In this document: positions 34,502 to 44,104 of the stretch, in pieces | Position numbering within the stretch: the first letter of the stretch is position 1 | Layout of the letters: each line of letters opens with the position of its first letter | Assembly: GCF_017873415.1 (NCBI RefSeq) | Contig: NZ_JAGGKD010000001.1 | Location: 62,001 to 126,000, forward strand | Reading direction: 5' to 3' | DNA from: Methanolobus bombayensis | GTDB lineage: Archaea > Halobacteriota > Methanosarcinia > Methanosarcinales > Methanosarcinaceae | DNA length: 64,000 nt | Made by a program: the position numbers and the translations under genes | Notes under the pieces: model-generated | Seen by the model: only the letters and a program-made list of their open reading frames with translations | Databases searched by the model: none | What the model was told of the DNA's origin: nothing

Positions 34502-35714
34502 TCTTTGTATTAAATGTAAGGGTAAAGGTCTGTGTGGAAGACCTTATTGTCCTATTCTGGAAAAATTCAAATCCATAGAATCAGTTGTTTCTGGATCATC
34601 AGGAGAAACATCCATATTTGGAGCTTCCCCACCATCTGTTTTTGTTGGAAGATACAACTATCCTGATGTGATGGCTGGTCCTATGATCCCTCCGCAACTT
34701 TGCGGAGACGATGCAATGAAGCTTGAAGATCCCAGATCATTGCTGAAAATGAATATACAGGATGTGATTTCATCACGTTCCCAGCTTGTGAGGGCAAATA
34801 CAGGAATAAATGTAAAGAAAGCCCGAAAACCTGATAATCCTTTAATTGAAAAATCCCAGGAACTTGCTCTTTCAAAGAAACCGGTGGATTCCGAAGCATG
34901 GTTCAATAAACCTATTAGTAACAAACTGAAATTCGACAATGTGCTGACCCCAATGGGACCTTCCGGTGATCTTAAAAAATTCGATATAGCTGAGAATCCT
35001 ACAGTTCCTAAAAAAGTGGATTACCTTGTCTATGACGATGATGCACTGGCAAAGGATGCAATATCCGAGTTATGGGATGGAAGTGTACCGGCTGAACATA
35101 TATCTCGGTTGCTTTCAATTGGCCTTTTAGGGCAGGAAAGAAAACTTGTTCCAACCCGCTGGTCCATAACAGCAGTTGATGATATGGTGGGAAAAGACCT
35201 CCTGAATGAAATAAAAGACTATCAGCAATTAAGTGAGGTTACTGTATTCAGTGGAGGAGTATTTGGAAATCATTTTGAGATAATTCTTATTCCACGCATG
35301 TTCTCTTTTGAATTGATAGAGGTCTGGATGCCTCGTACGGTCTGGTCAGGTGACAATACCTGGATAGAAGCAGACCACGAAGGTTTAGGTGGGAAAACAA
35401 AGTATTCCAATCTGGCAGGTGGCTATTATGCAGCTCGCCTTGGTGCTCTTGAATATCTCAAGTCCGTTCGAAGGCAGGCTACTATTTTTATGGTAAGGGA
35501 AATTCGTCCCGAATACTGGGCTCCGCTCGGAGTATGGGTTGTCAGGGAAGGCGTAAGGGAAGCTTTCAGCAAAGAACCTGAAAAATTCGGATCAATAGAA
35601 CAGGCAATTGCGAATATTTCCAGCCGTCTGAAAACAGATAAATCAAAATGGATGGCTCAGGCATCCATGTTACCTGATGTGCGCTTCCAGAGAACTCTGG
35701 ACTCGTTCTTCTAA
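34491..35714 (+). CDS. nreA: NreA-family DNA repair protein with PCNA-interaction motif
   Basis: About 407 residues. It opens with a zinc-finger-like CIKCKGKGLCGRPYCPI and ends in QRTLDSFF, a perfect PIP-box for PCNA binding. This pairing defines the archaeal Nre family, which is linked to DNA damage tolerance (mitomycin C repair in haloarchaea). Between them are VFVGRYNYPDVMAGPM and the conserved C-terminal region. The start is set at TTG 34491, just before the finger; ATG 34443 would add 16 residues and overlap the regulator by 59 bases. The regulator stop (34499-34501) overlaps it, so it is in the isc operon. Confidence 0.9.
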   Translation: MSPSLCIKCKGKGLCGRPYCPILEKFKSIESVVSGSSGETSIFGASPPSVFVGRYNYPDVMAGPMIPPQLCGDDAMKLEDPRSLLKMNIQDVISSRSQLVRANTGINVKKARKPDNPLIEKSQELALSKKPVDSEAWFNKPISNKLKFDNVLTPMGPSGDLKKFDIAENPTVPKKVDYLVYDDDALAKDAISELWDGSVPAEHISRLLSIGLLGQERKLVPTRWSITAVDDMVGKDLLNEIKDYQQLSEVTVFSGGVFGNHFEIILIPRMFSFELIEVWMPRTVWSGDNTWIEADHEGLGGKTKYSNLAGGYYAARLGALEYLKSVRRQATIFMVREIRPEYWAPLGVWVVREGVREAFSKEPEKFGSIEQAIANISSRLKTDKSKWMAQASMLPDVRFQRTLDSFF

Positions 35715-35719
35715 ATAGC

Positions 35720-35748
35720 ACTATATATCCAATATAGGTATATATAGT
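35720..35748. promoter_or_regulatory. Inverted repeat in the promoter region of the phosphate transporter
   Basis: ACTATATA (35720-35727) with TATATAGT (35741-35748), followed by repeated TATATAGT/ATAGTAGA sequences until 35805. It covers likely TATA boxes of the pit gene and may hold a phosphate-responsive operator. Confidence 0.35.
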
Positions 35749-35819
35749 ATATAGTAGACATCTTTATGTTACAGCATCTACTTTGGCCTACTAAATCTAT
35801 ATAGTGGAGAATATTGTTG

Positions 35820-36857
35820 ATGAGTTTTTTCGATCCTCTCGTATTGTTACTGGTTGCAGCAGGTCTGTACATGGCATGGAACATTGGCGCCAACGACCTT
35901 GCAAATGCAATGGGAACGTCAGTAGGCAGTGGTGCACTGTCTATAAAACAGGTTATTATCATAGCAGCTCTTTTTGAGTTCGGAGGTGCTGTCCTTTTTG
36001 GAAAAAGAGTAACTTCCACCATCGCCAAAGGAATTGTTCCAATCGATTCAATTAGCCTGATAGATCCTCACCTTGTTACTATTGGTATGCTTGCTGCAAT
36101 ACTTGCTGCAGGTTTCTGGATCACCCTTGCCACATTCTACAACCTGCCAGTATCCACAACACATTCAATAGTCGGAGCTGTTCTTGGTTTTGGATTGATG
36201 GCAGCTTACAATGGGATGATAGGTTATACAGAGATTAATTGGACTGTTCTTGGTAAGATCGTTGGAAGCTGGTTAGTATCTCCTCTTCTCGGAGCTTTCA
36301 TTGCTTATATTATATTTTCTCTTATCAGATATTTCGTACTTCAGAAAACAGATGATCCATATAATATAGAAAAGAAATTTGTTATTTTACAGATCATGAC
36401 TGCCTGTTATATTGCTTTTGCACATGGTTCCAACGATGTTGCAAATGCAGTAGGTCCTCTGTACGCAGGTCTTCATTCACTTGAAATGGCTGATGTTGGT
36501 ATTCCTCTATGGGTAATGGCACTTGGAGGTATTGGAATGGTAATCGGATTGGCCACATGGGGGTACCGTGTTATTGAGACTATCGGTACACGCATCACAG
36601 AGCTTACACCTACCAGAGGTTTTTCAGCAGAATTTGCAACTGCTTCAGTGGTTGTACTTCACAGTTACAGTTCACTGCCGATATCAACCACGCACACTCT
36701 TGTAGGTTCTGTTATTGGTGTAGGTCTTGCAGGCGGTCTTGCAGCGGTTGATTTAAGTGTTATCGGAAAGATAATAGTTTCCTGGATAGTTACTGTTCCT
36801 GTAGCAGCCCTTACGTCTGCATTGATATTCGCAGGACTGTTGGGAGTTGGAATATGA
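35820..36857 (+). CDS. pit: Inorganic phosphate transporter, PiT family
   Basis: About 345 residues and ten or so membrane helices. The two diagnostic motifs are present: [15 protein letters not shown] near residue 25 and [12 protein letters not shown] near residue 200, each followed by [12 protein letters not shown] or [11 protein letters not shown]. PiT transporters carry metal-phosphate with sodium or proton. The DUF47 partner follows with a four-base overlap. The start ATG 35820 is at nine bases from GGAGA; TTG 35814 and 35817 are possible. Confidence 0.94.
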   Translation: MSFFDPLVLLLVAAGLYMAWNIGANDLANAMGTSVGSGALSIKQVIIIAALFEFGGAVLFGKRVTSTIAKGIVPIDSISLIDPHLVTIGMLAAILAAGFWITLATFYNLPVSTTHSIVGAVLGFGLMAAYNGMIGYTEINWTVLGKIVGSWLVSPLLGAFIAYIIFSLIRYFVLQKTDDPYNIEKKFVILQIMTACYIAFAHGSNDVANAVGPLYAGLHSLEMADVGIPLWVMALGGIGMVIGLATWGYRVIETIGTRITELTPTRGFSAEFATASVVVLHSYSSLPISTTHTLVGSVIGVGLAGGLAAVDLSVIGKIIVSWIVTVPVAALTSALIFAGLLGVGI

Positions 36858-37546
36858 TCAAAAAAGAGTATATTCGTTCCGTATTGAATGTATTTGCAAG
36901 TTCGCCGTTCAAACCTCTTGTAATTCATGCCAATAAAGGCGGGGATTGTGTTAGAAAACTCAATGAGTCTTTACAGGCTTACTGTAATGGTGACATGGAA
37001 AAGGTTGAGGCTCTGAACAAAGAGATTGATGTTATAGAACATGAAGCAGATGTTATCAAGCAGACTATCCGCTCAGAGCTATCATCTTCTATTATGCTTC
37101 CTGTGCATGCAAATGACCTGCTTAATTTCCTGAAACCCCAGGACTCAATATCCGATGACTCGCAGGAAGTTGCATTCTGGCTCACAGTAAGGAAATTCGA
37201 AGCTCCTGATGAGATAAGTGAGGGTTTTTGTGAACTTATGAAGAAGACACTTGAGACAGTGGAGCTTTATGAGGATCTCGTATCAACATTAAGTGAGCTT
37301 CTTGAAACATCTTTCAGCAAAAGGGATGTTGAAGATACTCTTGTTCTTGTTACCAGAGTTGAAGAAATGGAACATCAGGTCGATATTATAGAAAAGAATT
37401 TAGTAAAACTGATATTCCAGAATGAAGGTGTTATCGGAGCTCCCGGCGTATATCACCTTTCCCGTCTAGTTAGGGGTATAGGTGACATTGCCGACAAAGC
37501 CGAGCATGCTGCTGACAGATTAAGAACGATGGTCCTGAGAAGGTAA
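36854..37546 (+). CDS. DUF47 family PhoU-like protein, Pit accessory
   Basis: 230 residues of helices in the PhoU/DUF47 fold. It has the pairs of EHEAD and MEHQVDIIE motifs that bind metal in PhoU proteins (about residues 67-72 and 175-183). Such proteins form a set with PiT transporters and regulate phosphate or polyphosphate. The ATG overlaps the pit stop (ATGA). Confidence 0.92.
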   Translation: MIKKEYIRSVLNVFASSPFKPLVIHANKGGDCVRKLNESLQAYCNGDMEKVEALNKEIDVIEHEADVIKQTIRSELSSSIMLPVHANDLLNFLKPQDSISDDSQEVAFWLTVRKFEAPDEISEGFCELMKKTLETVELYEDLVSTLSELLETSFSKRDVEDTLVLVTRVEEMEHQVDIIEKNLVKLIFQNEGVIGAPGVYHLSRLVRGIGDIADKAEHAADRLRTMVLRR

Positions 37547-37550
37547 TTTT

Positions 37551-37583
37551 CCTTCTCATAAACTTCTCTACTATTTATGAAGG
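37551..37583. terminator. Bidirectional hairpin between convergent genes
   Basis: CCTTCTCATAAA and TTTATGAAGG form a stem of ten pairs with two bulged bases around a loop. It lies four bases after the DUF47 stop and covers the last codons of the opposite desaturase-like gene. Confidence 0.5.
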
Positions 37584-39022
37584 CAATTGTCTTCATTCAT
37601 CTTTTTTAGCAGTTCCACAACAGAATAAGCTGCACGGGTAATTCCCATACTTCTTTTATCCGTATCAGTTCCTGCTGCATACAGTCCTTTTATTGGTGTC
37701 CTGACATCTGAGAAATATCCATCAATTGTCACAGCAGCTTTTTCGGGGACTGTAATCTGATTATGTGTCATTTCAATATGATCTTCAATTCCCGGGATTG
37801 CCTTGTATATTGTTTCGTATGCTTTTTTAACCTGCACTTCTTCGCTTTCATTATCATTTATAATAAATGAAAAACCAATAAGTTGCTTTCCTTTAGGTGC
37901 AAGGGAGGTATCATAGTTGCTGATAGGCATTGCCCAGTATGGTGAATCCTTAAACCAGATCTCAGAACCTATGTAGTTGAACTCATCCATTAATGAATCG
38001 AGTCCTGTCCATATTGTAAGGCTATTTGTGTGTGCAATTTTTTTCAGGTCCTGAACATAGGTATTCGGAAGGCTTTCTACCATATGTGGGAGTTCACTGA
38101 CAAATCCTGTATAAATTACTTTGTCAGCTCTGTATACCTCGTCGGCTTCCACACCGATAACTTTCCCTTTTTCTGAGATTATTTTCTTTACTTCACAGTC
38201 AGTTTTTATCTCAACTGTGCTTGGAAGCGAGAATAAAACAGCGTTAAGTATGGATTTCAATCCTTTTCTCGGATACCCCTGTGAATAATTTACTTTATTA
38301 GTTGCCAGTCTTCCGAGTGATGAGAACGGAGTGGACACTTTGTTCATTTTCGTCTGCAGAGAAATATTAAGATTCGGAGGCAGTAATGTTTTTGGCACAG
38401 GCTCAGCACTAATTTTTTCGTTGTGTTTCAATATACTTTCAAGTTGCTCTTCCGGTACACTGTCCCTTACGAAACTGCTTCCTGCAAGAATTCTCTGTGC
38501 AGATGTCTGTTTCATATCCTTGCCTGAAAGGAAATGACAGATAGTATCAATAAAATCGTATGTATCTGCTGTCAGGTTTGCTGGCATGAACTCATATACT
38601 GACTCTTTGGAAAGATCATTCCCAAATGTGGAAAGAGTGAGTGCTTTTGTAATAGCCTGTGTAAGGACGATTCTGTCTTTACGTGGGAGTACATCAAATG
38701 TAACAAATTCTTTCACGTTAGAAGGTACTTTCATAAAGTTATCTTCTGTTCTTACGTAATAGTTTCCATAATCTTCAAAGACAGGCAGATAATCAAAATA
38801 GTTGTCCATAAGCCTTCTAAGAGGTCCTACTTCAAGATGTGTAATCGCATGGGCACCTGTGTCTACCTGGAAACCATCAACCACGTAGCTGTTACAGTTG
38901 CCTCCTACGAATTTACTTTTTTCAAGAACAAGTACTTTGTTTCCGTGTTTGGACAGGGTGAGTGCAGATAAAAGCCCGCTTATACCGGCACCCACAACTA
39001 TTACATCGTAATCTTCCATCAT
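37571..39022 (-). CDS. FAD-dependent desaturase/oxidoreductase, phytoene-dehydrogenase-like
   Basis: 483 residues. The N-terminus has DVIVVGAGISGLLSALTLSKHG and VLVLEKSKFVGGNCNSY, the dinucleotide fold of the phytoene desaturase/amine oxidase family. Near the end GLYAAGTDTDKRSMGITRAAYSV is the second FAD motif. It may reduce or desaturate prenyl chains, as CrtI-like proteins in methanogens do for archaeal lipids (cf. geranylgeranyl reductase relatives); the substrate is open. A GAGGGG precedes ATG 39022 and 39019. It lies 23 bases downstream of purC and could be in its message. Confidence 0.85.
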   Translation of the reverse strand: MMEDYDVIVVGAGISGLLSALTLSKHGNKVLVLEKSKFVGGNCNSYVVDGFQVDTGAHAITHLEVGPLRRLMDNYFDYLPVFEDYGNYYVRTEDNFMKVPSNVKEFVTFDVLPRKDRIVLTQAITKALTLSTFGNDLSKESVYEFMPANLTADTYDFIDTICHFLSGKDMKQTSAQRILAGSSFVRDSVPEEQLESILKHNEKISAEPVPKTLLPPNLNISLQTKMNKVSTPFSSLGRLATNKVNYSQGYPRKGLKSILNAVLFSLPSTVEIKTDCEVKKIISEKGKVIGVEADEVYRADKVIYTGFVSELPHMVESLPNTYVQDLKKIAHTNSLTIWTGLDSLMDEFNYIGSEIWFKDSPYWAMPISNYDTSLAPKGKQLIGFSFIINDNESEEVQVKKAYETIYKAIPGIEDHIEMTHNQITVPEKAAVTIDGYFSDVRTPIKGLYAAGTDTDKRSMGITRAAYSVVELLKKMNEDNCLHK

Positions 39023-39045
39023 TTCCCCTCATTACGATAGTGTTT

Positions 39046-39759
39046 TTATTCGAATATTTCCGGTACTATGCGTTTTGCAACTTCTTCATATGTCTTTGAA
39101 AGGTCTCCTTTGTCAAAGCGGAAAATATCCTTGTCCATGGATTCTCCGGTACTCTTGTCCCAGAATCTGCATGTATCACATGATATCTCATCGGCAACAA
39201 CGATTTTGCCATCTACTCTTCCGAACTCCAGTTTGAAGTCAGGGAGAAGGAATCCTTTCTCACCAAGGTAATTCTTCAATATTTCATTGATCTTAAGAGC
39301 CATTTCCCGTATCTGTGCTATCTCTTCGTATGTGGCAATTCCCATTGCAACAGCAATGTCCTCATTCATCATAGGGTCGCCGTGTTCATCGCTCTTGTAG
39401 TCCATCACAAGTACAGGATTCTCAAAAACAGTTCCTTCCTCAATTGGGTATTTGCGTGTGATGGAGCCTGCTGCAATGTTCCTTGGGATTACTTCGATCG
39501 GTATGATCTCTACAGCGCGGACAAGCATTTCGTTGCCTGATTCCATTCCAATGTAGTGTGTTGGGATTCCTTCTTCTTCGAGCATTTCAAAGATCTTCTT
39601 TGAGATCTGGGCGTTATAATATCCTTTATCCTTAGCCTCGCTCTTTTTCTTTCCGTCAAATGCTGTCAGACTGTCTCTGAATACCGATATAAGTTTTTCT
39701 GGGTCTTCGGTCTTATAGATGGTCTTTGCCTTTCCTGAATACAATTCTTCTTTTTTCAT
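39046..39759 (-). CDS. purC: Phosphoribosylaminoimidazole-succinocarboxamide synthase
   Basis: 237 residues with the PurC signatures [16 protein letters not shown] at the start, [41 protein letters not shown], and [21 protein letters not shown]. It joins CAIR with aspartate in purine synthesis. The start ATG 39759 follows AAGGAAG. Confidence 0.97.
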   Translation of the reverse strand: MKKEELYSGKAKTIYKTEDPEKLISVFRDSLTAFDGKKKSEAKDKGYYNAQISKKIFEMLEEEGIPTHYIGMESGNEMLVRAVEIIPIEVIPRNIAAGSITRKYPIEEGTVFENPVLVMDYKSDEHGDPMMNEDIAVAMGIATYEEIAQIREMALKINEILKNYLGEKGFLLPDFKLEFGRVDGKIVVADEISCDTCRFWDKSTGESMDKDIFRFDKGDLSKTYEEVAKRIVPEIFE

Positions 39760-39850
39760 TTTGTATCTTCCTTTTGCCTATATTGTTCTTGATTATTTAT
39801 TATATGGATGTTCTATAATTATTTATGTCTTAATTAATGTATCATTTATG

Positions 39851-39891
39851 TAGTATAACTGCATACTAAATGTTATTATACTAGTGGTATA
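39851..39891. promoter_or_regulatory. Inverted repeats before nikR, possible autoregulatory operators
   Basis: TAGTAT-AACTGC-ATACTA at 39851-39868 and TATAC-TAGTG-GTATA at 39877-39891. Both lie 47-87 bases before the nikR start. The second may overlap the TATA region. No matching site is evident before cbiM; half-sites like AATACTA recur before the NicO-type gene. Confidence 0.45.
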
Positions 39892-39937
39892 GTTATTACG
39901 TTGCTTAGTGCGTTTGATTATTTTACAGGTGAATCAT

Positions 39938-40360
39938 ATGGAACAGGAACTTATGCGTATAGGGGTGTCGCTTCCCGAAAACCTTCTGACTAAATTTGAT
40001 ACTATTATTGAACAGAGAGGCTATTCATCACGCTCTGAAGGTATCAGAGATTCCATCAGGAACTATATTACTCACTATGAGTGGATGAGTGATGTAAAAG
40101 GCAGACGAGTCGGTACCATCACACTGATCTATGACCATACCAAACGTGGCCTATCAAGCGCTCTCACCGACATACAGCATGATTACTCTCATATTATTAA
40201 GTCTTCCGTCCACATTCATCTTGACCATGACAACTGCCTTGAGGTCATTATACTTGATGGTGAAGGTGAAGAAGTAAAAGCAGTTGCAGAAAGGACTATG
40301 TCACTTAAAGGTGTCAATTATGTCAAACTAAATACGGCGCTTCCTGCAGAGAAAATATAA
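39938..40360 (+). CDS. nikR: Nickel-responsive regulator NikR
   Basis: 140 residues. An N-terminal ribbon-helix-helix ([19 protein letters not shown] and [14 protein letters not shown]) is joined to an ACT-type metal domain. The nickel ligands are present: His81, His92, His94 and Cys100 in DIQHDYSH and [13 protein letters not shown]. It represses nickel uptake when nickel is high. The start ATG 39938 follows AGGTGA; a longer reading from 39908 has no such site. No nickel importer gene is adjacent. Confidence 0.96.
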   Translation: MEQELMRIGVSLPENLLTKFDTIIEQRGYSSRSEGIRDSIRNYITHYEWMSDVKGRRVGTITLIYDHTKRGLSSALTDIQHDYSHIIKSSVHIHLDHDNCLEVIILDGEGEEVKAVAERTMSLKGVNYVKLNTALPAEKI

Positions 40361-40363
40361 ATA

Positions 40364-40723
40364 TTATATGTTTTTTTCAAATGAGGAGTCAATACTCCTC
40401 AATAATTTATCTCCGGTTTCCGTGAGATAATATATCTGGAAATTCTTATCTCTTCTTGAATCCACAAGGCCTGCATCTTTTAACAGTTTCAGATGGTATG
40501 ACAATGCGGAATGTTTGTAGTCTGTGATCTCAACAAGAACACATACACATAATTCACTTACCTGAAGTGCTTTAAGTATTCGTATTCTGACAGAATCAGA
40601 TAGTACTTTGAAAAGAGACACCAGGTTATTCACGTTCTCCTTCATGACGGTGTGAACTTTTAGTGATGTTTCGTCCGGAAGGATATATGGTTCCTGGATT
40701 ATGTCTATATTCTGATCTGTCAT
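40364..40723 (-). CDS. ArsR-family regulator with Cys-x-Cys sensor motif
   Basis: 119 residues: a winged helix with ELCVC (Cys59, Cys61) in the alpha-3 region and ALSYHLKLLKDAGLV as the recognition helix. The Cys-x-Cys in that place binds As(III), Cd or Pb in ArsR and CadC proteins. The alpha-5 zinc site seen in the ArsR protein at 253-609 is absent, so it senses something else. The start ATG 40723 is chosen by family length. TTGATT/AATCAA flank the region at 40727-40749, just upstream. Targets are unknown. Confidence 0.85.
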   Translation of the reverse strand: MTDQNIDIIQEPYILPDETSLKVHTVMKENVNNLVSLFKVLSDSVRIRILKALQVSELCVCVLVEITDYKHSALSYHLKLLKDAGLVDSRRDKNFQIYYLTETGDKLLRSIDSSFEKNI

Positions 40724-40726
40724 ATC

Positions 40727-40749
40727 TTGATTAATTAGGTTTAAATCAA
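40727..40749. promoter_or_regulatory. Inverted repeat upstream of the Cys-x-Cys ArsR gene
   Basis: TTGATT (40727-40732) and AATCAA (40744-40749), spaced by 11 bases, next to the start codon at 40723. Likely operator for autoregulation. Confidence 0.45.
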
Positions 40750-40795
40750 TTAATATGTTTTGCAATAAAAAAGAGGAAATGAAAATCAAGAAGAT

Positions 40796-41203
40796 TTATT
40801 TAACACCTTTTTCTATGAAAAGAGATGCATATTTTTTATCAGTACCCTGTATGTGACCCACAAGCCAGTCCTTAAGGAAGTTCAGGATCTCATAACTGAT
40901 TCCTGCTTTCCCATTCTCATAGTCTTTTTTGAAAGCGAGTACCTTCTCTACGAACTTTTCGTGTTCCATTTTATGTTGTTCATAATCCTGATAGGCAAAG
41001 CGCTTCATGTACTTTTCTTCGGTTGAAAAATGGAATTTTGTGTATTCTGCCATCTTGTTAATAATATCCATTGAAACTTCCTTGCTCTTTGCATTCTTCA
41101 TTGCATCATGAAGATCATTTATCATACCCACAAGGACTTTGTGCTGGTCATCGATTTCTTTGATCTGGATGCTGTATTTGTCTGACCATGTAATAAGTGC
41201 CAT
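40796..41203 (-). CDS. Bacteriohemerythrin
   Basis: 135 residues with the diiron ligands of hemerythrin: His21 in DDQHK, the HFSTEEKYM block, the H-x3-H pair (EQHKMEHEKF), and HIQGTDKK. Such proteins bind oxygen for scavenging or delivery. It is transcribed towards the ArsR gene, 73 bases away, and belongs to a chain of oxygen-protection genes in this part of the window. The ATG 41203 lacks a full Shine-Dalgarno. Confidence 0.93.
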   Translation of the reverse strand: MALITWSDKYSIQIKEIDDQHKVLVGMINDLHDAMKNAKSKEVSMDIINKMAEYTKFHFSTEEKYMKRFAYQDYEQHKMEHEKFVEKVLAFKKDYENGKAGISYEILNFLKDWLVGHIQGTDKKYASLFIEKGVK

Positions 41204-41315
41204 AAATTATCACCATTTAGTAATGGGTACTAAAATATATATACATTATTATAAATCAGAAGACTGCTAAATATTATTGAACCATCTTTGCTATTACTCC
41301 TTAAATTCCAAGTTA

Positions 41316-44003
41316 TCATTGTCTGTTTTTCACCACTTCTGCTGTAATTAGTTTCAACATCTCCGCAAAGACGAATGTCAGAAAAGCCACTGCAATAGGT
41401 ATTATCCATTCGCCTGGTGATAATGGAATCAAGCCGAATGCAACATTCAGTTTTGGAATGTACATGACCGACATTGTTGCAAAGAACGTAGCTGTCACTC
41501 CTGCTATCATTAAGCGGTTGCTGAAAACTCCAATACTGAATACTGATCTTTCAAGTGACCGGAATGCCAGCGGTATGAACAGTATCATACTAACAACGGT
41601 GGCAAATGTCAGGGTTCTTGCCATGGTTGTATCTGATGCCGGATCACTAATGGCAAATACAAGGAATGAAGCAACTCCCATTGCAAGTGCAAGTATGATT
41701 ACCAGGAACAGATTTCGTCTCTTGAGGAAATTATCCTTTGGATCTCTTGGTGGCATTGTCATTATACCAGGTGTTGCAGGATCAAGTCCAAGAGATACAG
41801 CAGGCATTATCTCATTGAACATATTGATGAACAGGATCTGCAGGGCAAGCAGCGGTATAAGTTCAAATCCAAGAAGGCTGATTCCAGCCATGATAAGGAT
41901 AATCAGCATAAGATTTCTTGATATAAGATAAGTTATGAATTTCTCAATGTTATTGTAAATGGTCCTGCCGCCACGAACAGCTTCCACAATAGTTGCAAAG
42001 TTATCATCCTGGAGTATCATGACACTGGATTCTTTCGCAACATCCGTACCTTTAATTCCCATTGCTACGCCGATATCCGCTTTTTTAAGTGCAGGTGCAT
42101 CATTCACACCGTCCCCGGTCATGGCAACTATATGTCCTTTCTTCTGGAGGGCATTCACAATTCTTAGCTTCTGTTCCGGCATTGTTCTGGCGTAAACATT
42201 TATGTTCTCAACAATAATGTCAAATTCTTCATTGTTGAGCTCTTCAAGCTCATCACCTGTGACTGCACAGTCCTCTGCTATACGACGAAGTTTTTCATCT
42301 TCATAAACTCCGCATCCCTTTTTATCATCGAACAGACCGATATTCCTTCCGATAGCCTTTGCAGTTTCCTGGTTGTCTCCGGTTATCATAATTACTTTGA
42401 TACCGGCTTTTCTGCACATTGCAACGGCTTCTTTTGCTTCTTCTCTTGGAGGATCTATCATTGCCACAAGACCAAGGAATATCATGTCCTTTTCAAAATC
42501 ATCAGTGTCAGTTCCAGATGTTTCCTCTTTGCAGGCAACAGCCAGTACTCGATAGGCAGAACTTGCAAATTCCAGGTTCTTTTCAAGTATTATCTCTCTG
42601 TCCTTTTCTGCAAGAGGAAAACGTTCACCATTCTTCTCGATAACGCTGCACTGCGGCAGAACAAATTCCGGCGCACCTTTTGTAAATGAGATAAAACCGG
42701 TTCCTGTTTTATGGATAGTTGTCATTATCTTTCTTTCCGAGGTGAACACTATCTCCTCGGTTGTTTCGTAATCTGTTTCAAGTTCATCTTTCCACAGATC
42801 AGCTTTTGCGGCGGCAACTGTCAGGGCTATCTCTGTAGGATCACCCACTACTTCCCATTTCTCACCTTTCTTTTCAATAACCGAATTGTTACAAAGCGTG
42901 ATTCCCCTTAGCAGATTAAGTGATGTAACATCATTTTTTACGTTGACATTGTTTCCTCGTTTCAGGAACTCTCCTTTTGGGACATACCCTGAACCAGATA
43001 CCTCAACTTCAGTTTCGCTGACAAACAACTTTTCCACCGTCATTTCATTGCGGGTAAGCGTGCCTGTTTTGTCTGTGCATATTATTGTGGTCGAACCCAG
43101 TGTTTCCACTGCAAGCATCTTTCTGATAATGGCATTATGTCCTGCCATTTTTTTCATCCCGTAGGCAAGGGTGATTGTAAGTGTGAGTGGAAGTCCTTCC
43201 GGCACAGCGGCAACCGCAAGTGCCAGTGATATCAGGAGCATATCTGCGAACGGAGCTCCGATGTAAATTCCAATTGCAAATGTAATTGCAGACGCGAGAA
43301 CAGCAAGGAATGCAAGTGTCAGGGAGAGTTTTGTTATCTTTATCTGAAGTGGTGTGTTTTCATCTTTAGTCTGGATGAGACTTGCTATCTGCCCTATTTT
43401 TGTGTTCATTCCGGTGGCTGTGACCAGGGCTTTACATTTTCCATGAACGAGCTGAGTTCCGGCAAATATATTCTCATTTTCAACTTTCCCTACAGGAACA
43501 CTTTCACCGGTGAGAGCTGATTCATCGATCTTAAGGGCAACCGTCTCGAAGACAAAAGAATCGGCAGGAACTTTGTCACCGGTTTCAAGGACAAGAATAT
43601 CTCCGGGGACAACATTGATAGTGGGTATCTTTTGAAGGTGTTTATCTCTTACCACAGTAGTTTCAGGCTGCACTATGCTTTTCAGTGCCTCCATGGCTTT
43701 CTCGGCTCTGTACTCCTGAATGAATCCCAGTATGATCACTACAGCAATTGTGAACATAATTACCCAGAAATCAATAGTTTCTCCGATTACCAGGGAAATG
43801 ACGCCTGCAGCCATTAGCACCCAGACGATAAGATTCACAAATTGTCCTGCAAATACTTTTAGAGCTGTTGTTTTTTCCTGTTCAGTAAGCTCGTTCTTTC
43901 CGTGACTTGCTAATCTTTCCTGTGCTTCCTGCTCGGAGATCCCGTCTTTTGAACTTTTCATTTCAGCGAAAAGTTCTTCGGGAACTACGTTTTCCTGTCC
44001 CAC
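41316..44003 (-). CDS. P-type cation ATPase (type II, Ca2+ pump-like)
   Basis: 895 residues. The domains are in usual order: cation-ATPase N-terminal domain, actuator with LTGESVPVG, phosphorylation site ICTDKTGTLTRNEM, nucleotide domain with FTKGAPEFVL, hinge GDGVNDAPALKKADIGVAMG, and ten membrane helices. The M4 site is VPEGLP. In M6 the usual NxxxDxxPA of calcium pumps reads NMFNEIMPA, with glutamate for aspartate, so calcium or another cation (Na, Mn) remains open. It follows no regulator directly. Confidence 0.94.
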   Translation of the reverse strand: MGQENVVPEELFAEMKSSKDGISEQEAQERLASHGKNELTEQEKTTALKVFAGQFVNLIVWVLMAAGVISLVIGETIDFWVIMFTIAVVIILGFIQEYRAEKAMEALKSIVQPETTVVRDKHLQKIPTINVVPGDILVLETGDKVPADSFVFETVALKIDESALTGESVPVGKVENENIFAGTQLVHGKCKALVTATGMNTKIGQIASLIQTKDENTPLQIKITKLSLTLAFLAVLASAITFAIGIYIGAPFADMLLISLALAVAAVPEGLPLTLTITLAYGMKKMAGHNAIIRKMLAVETLGSTTIICTDKTGTLTRNEMTVEKLFVSETEVEVSGSGYVPKGEFLKRGNNVNVKNDVTSLNLLRGITLCNNSVIEKKGEKWEVVGDPTEIALTVAAAKADLWKDELETDYETTEEIVFTSERKIMTTIHKTGTGFISFTKGAPEFVLPQCSVIEKNGERFPLAEKDREIILEKNLEFASSAYRVLAVACKEETSGTDTDDFEKDMIFLGLVAMIDPPREEAKEAVAMCRKAGIKVIMITGDNQETAKAIGRNIGLFDDKKGCGVYEDEKLRRIAEDCAVTGDELEELNNEEFDIIVENINVYARTMPEQKLRIVNALQKKGHIVAMTGDGVNDAPALKKADIGVAMGIKGTDVAKESSVMILQDDNFATIVEAVRGGRTIYNNIEKFITYLISRNLMLIILIMAGISLLGFELIPLLALQILFINMFNEIMPAVSLGLDPATPGIMTMPPRDPKDNFLKRRNLFLVIILALAMGVASFLVFAISDPASDTTMARTLTFATVVSMILFIPLAFRSLERSVFSIGVFSNRLMIAGVTATFFATMSVMYIPKLNVAFGLIPLSPGEWIIPIAVAFLTFVFAEMLKLITAEVVKNRQ

Positions 44004-44104
44004 TTATCAACCCTCCACTTCAATCCCATTTTATTAGTGGTATATAAATCTCATTTTACAATTGCAATGAAATTGTAATTAGTAACATATATTCAGTTCT
44101 GTTA

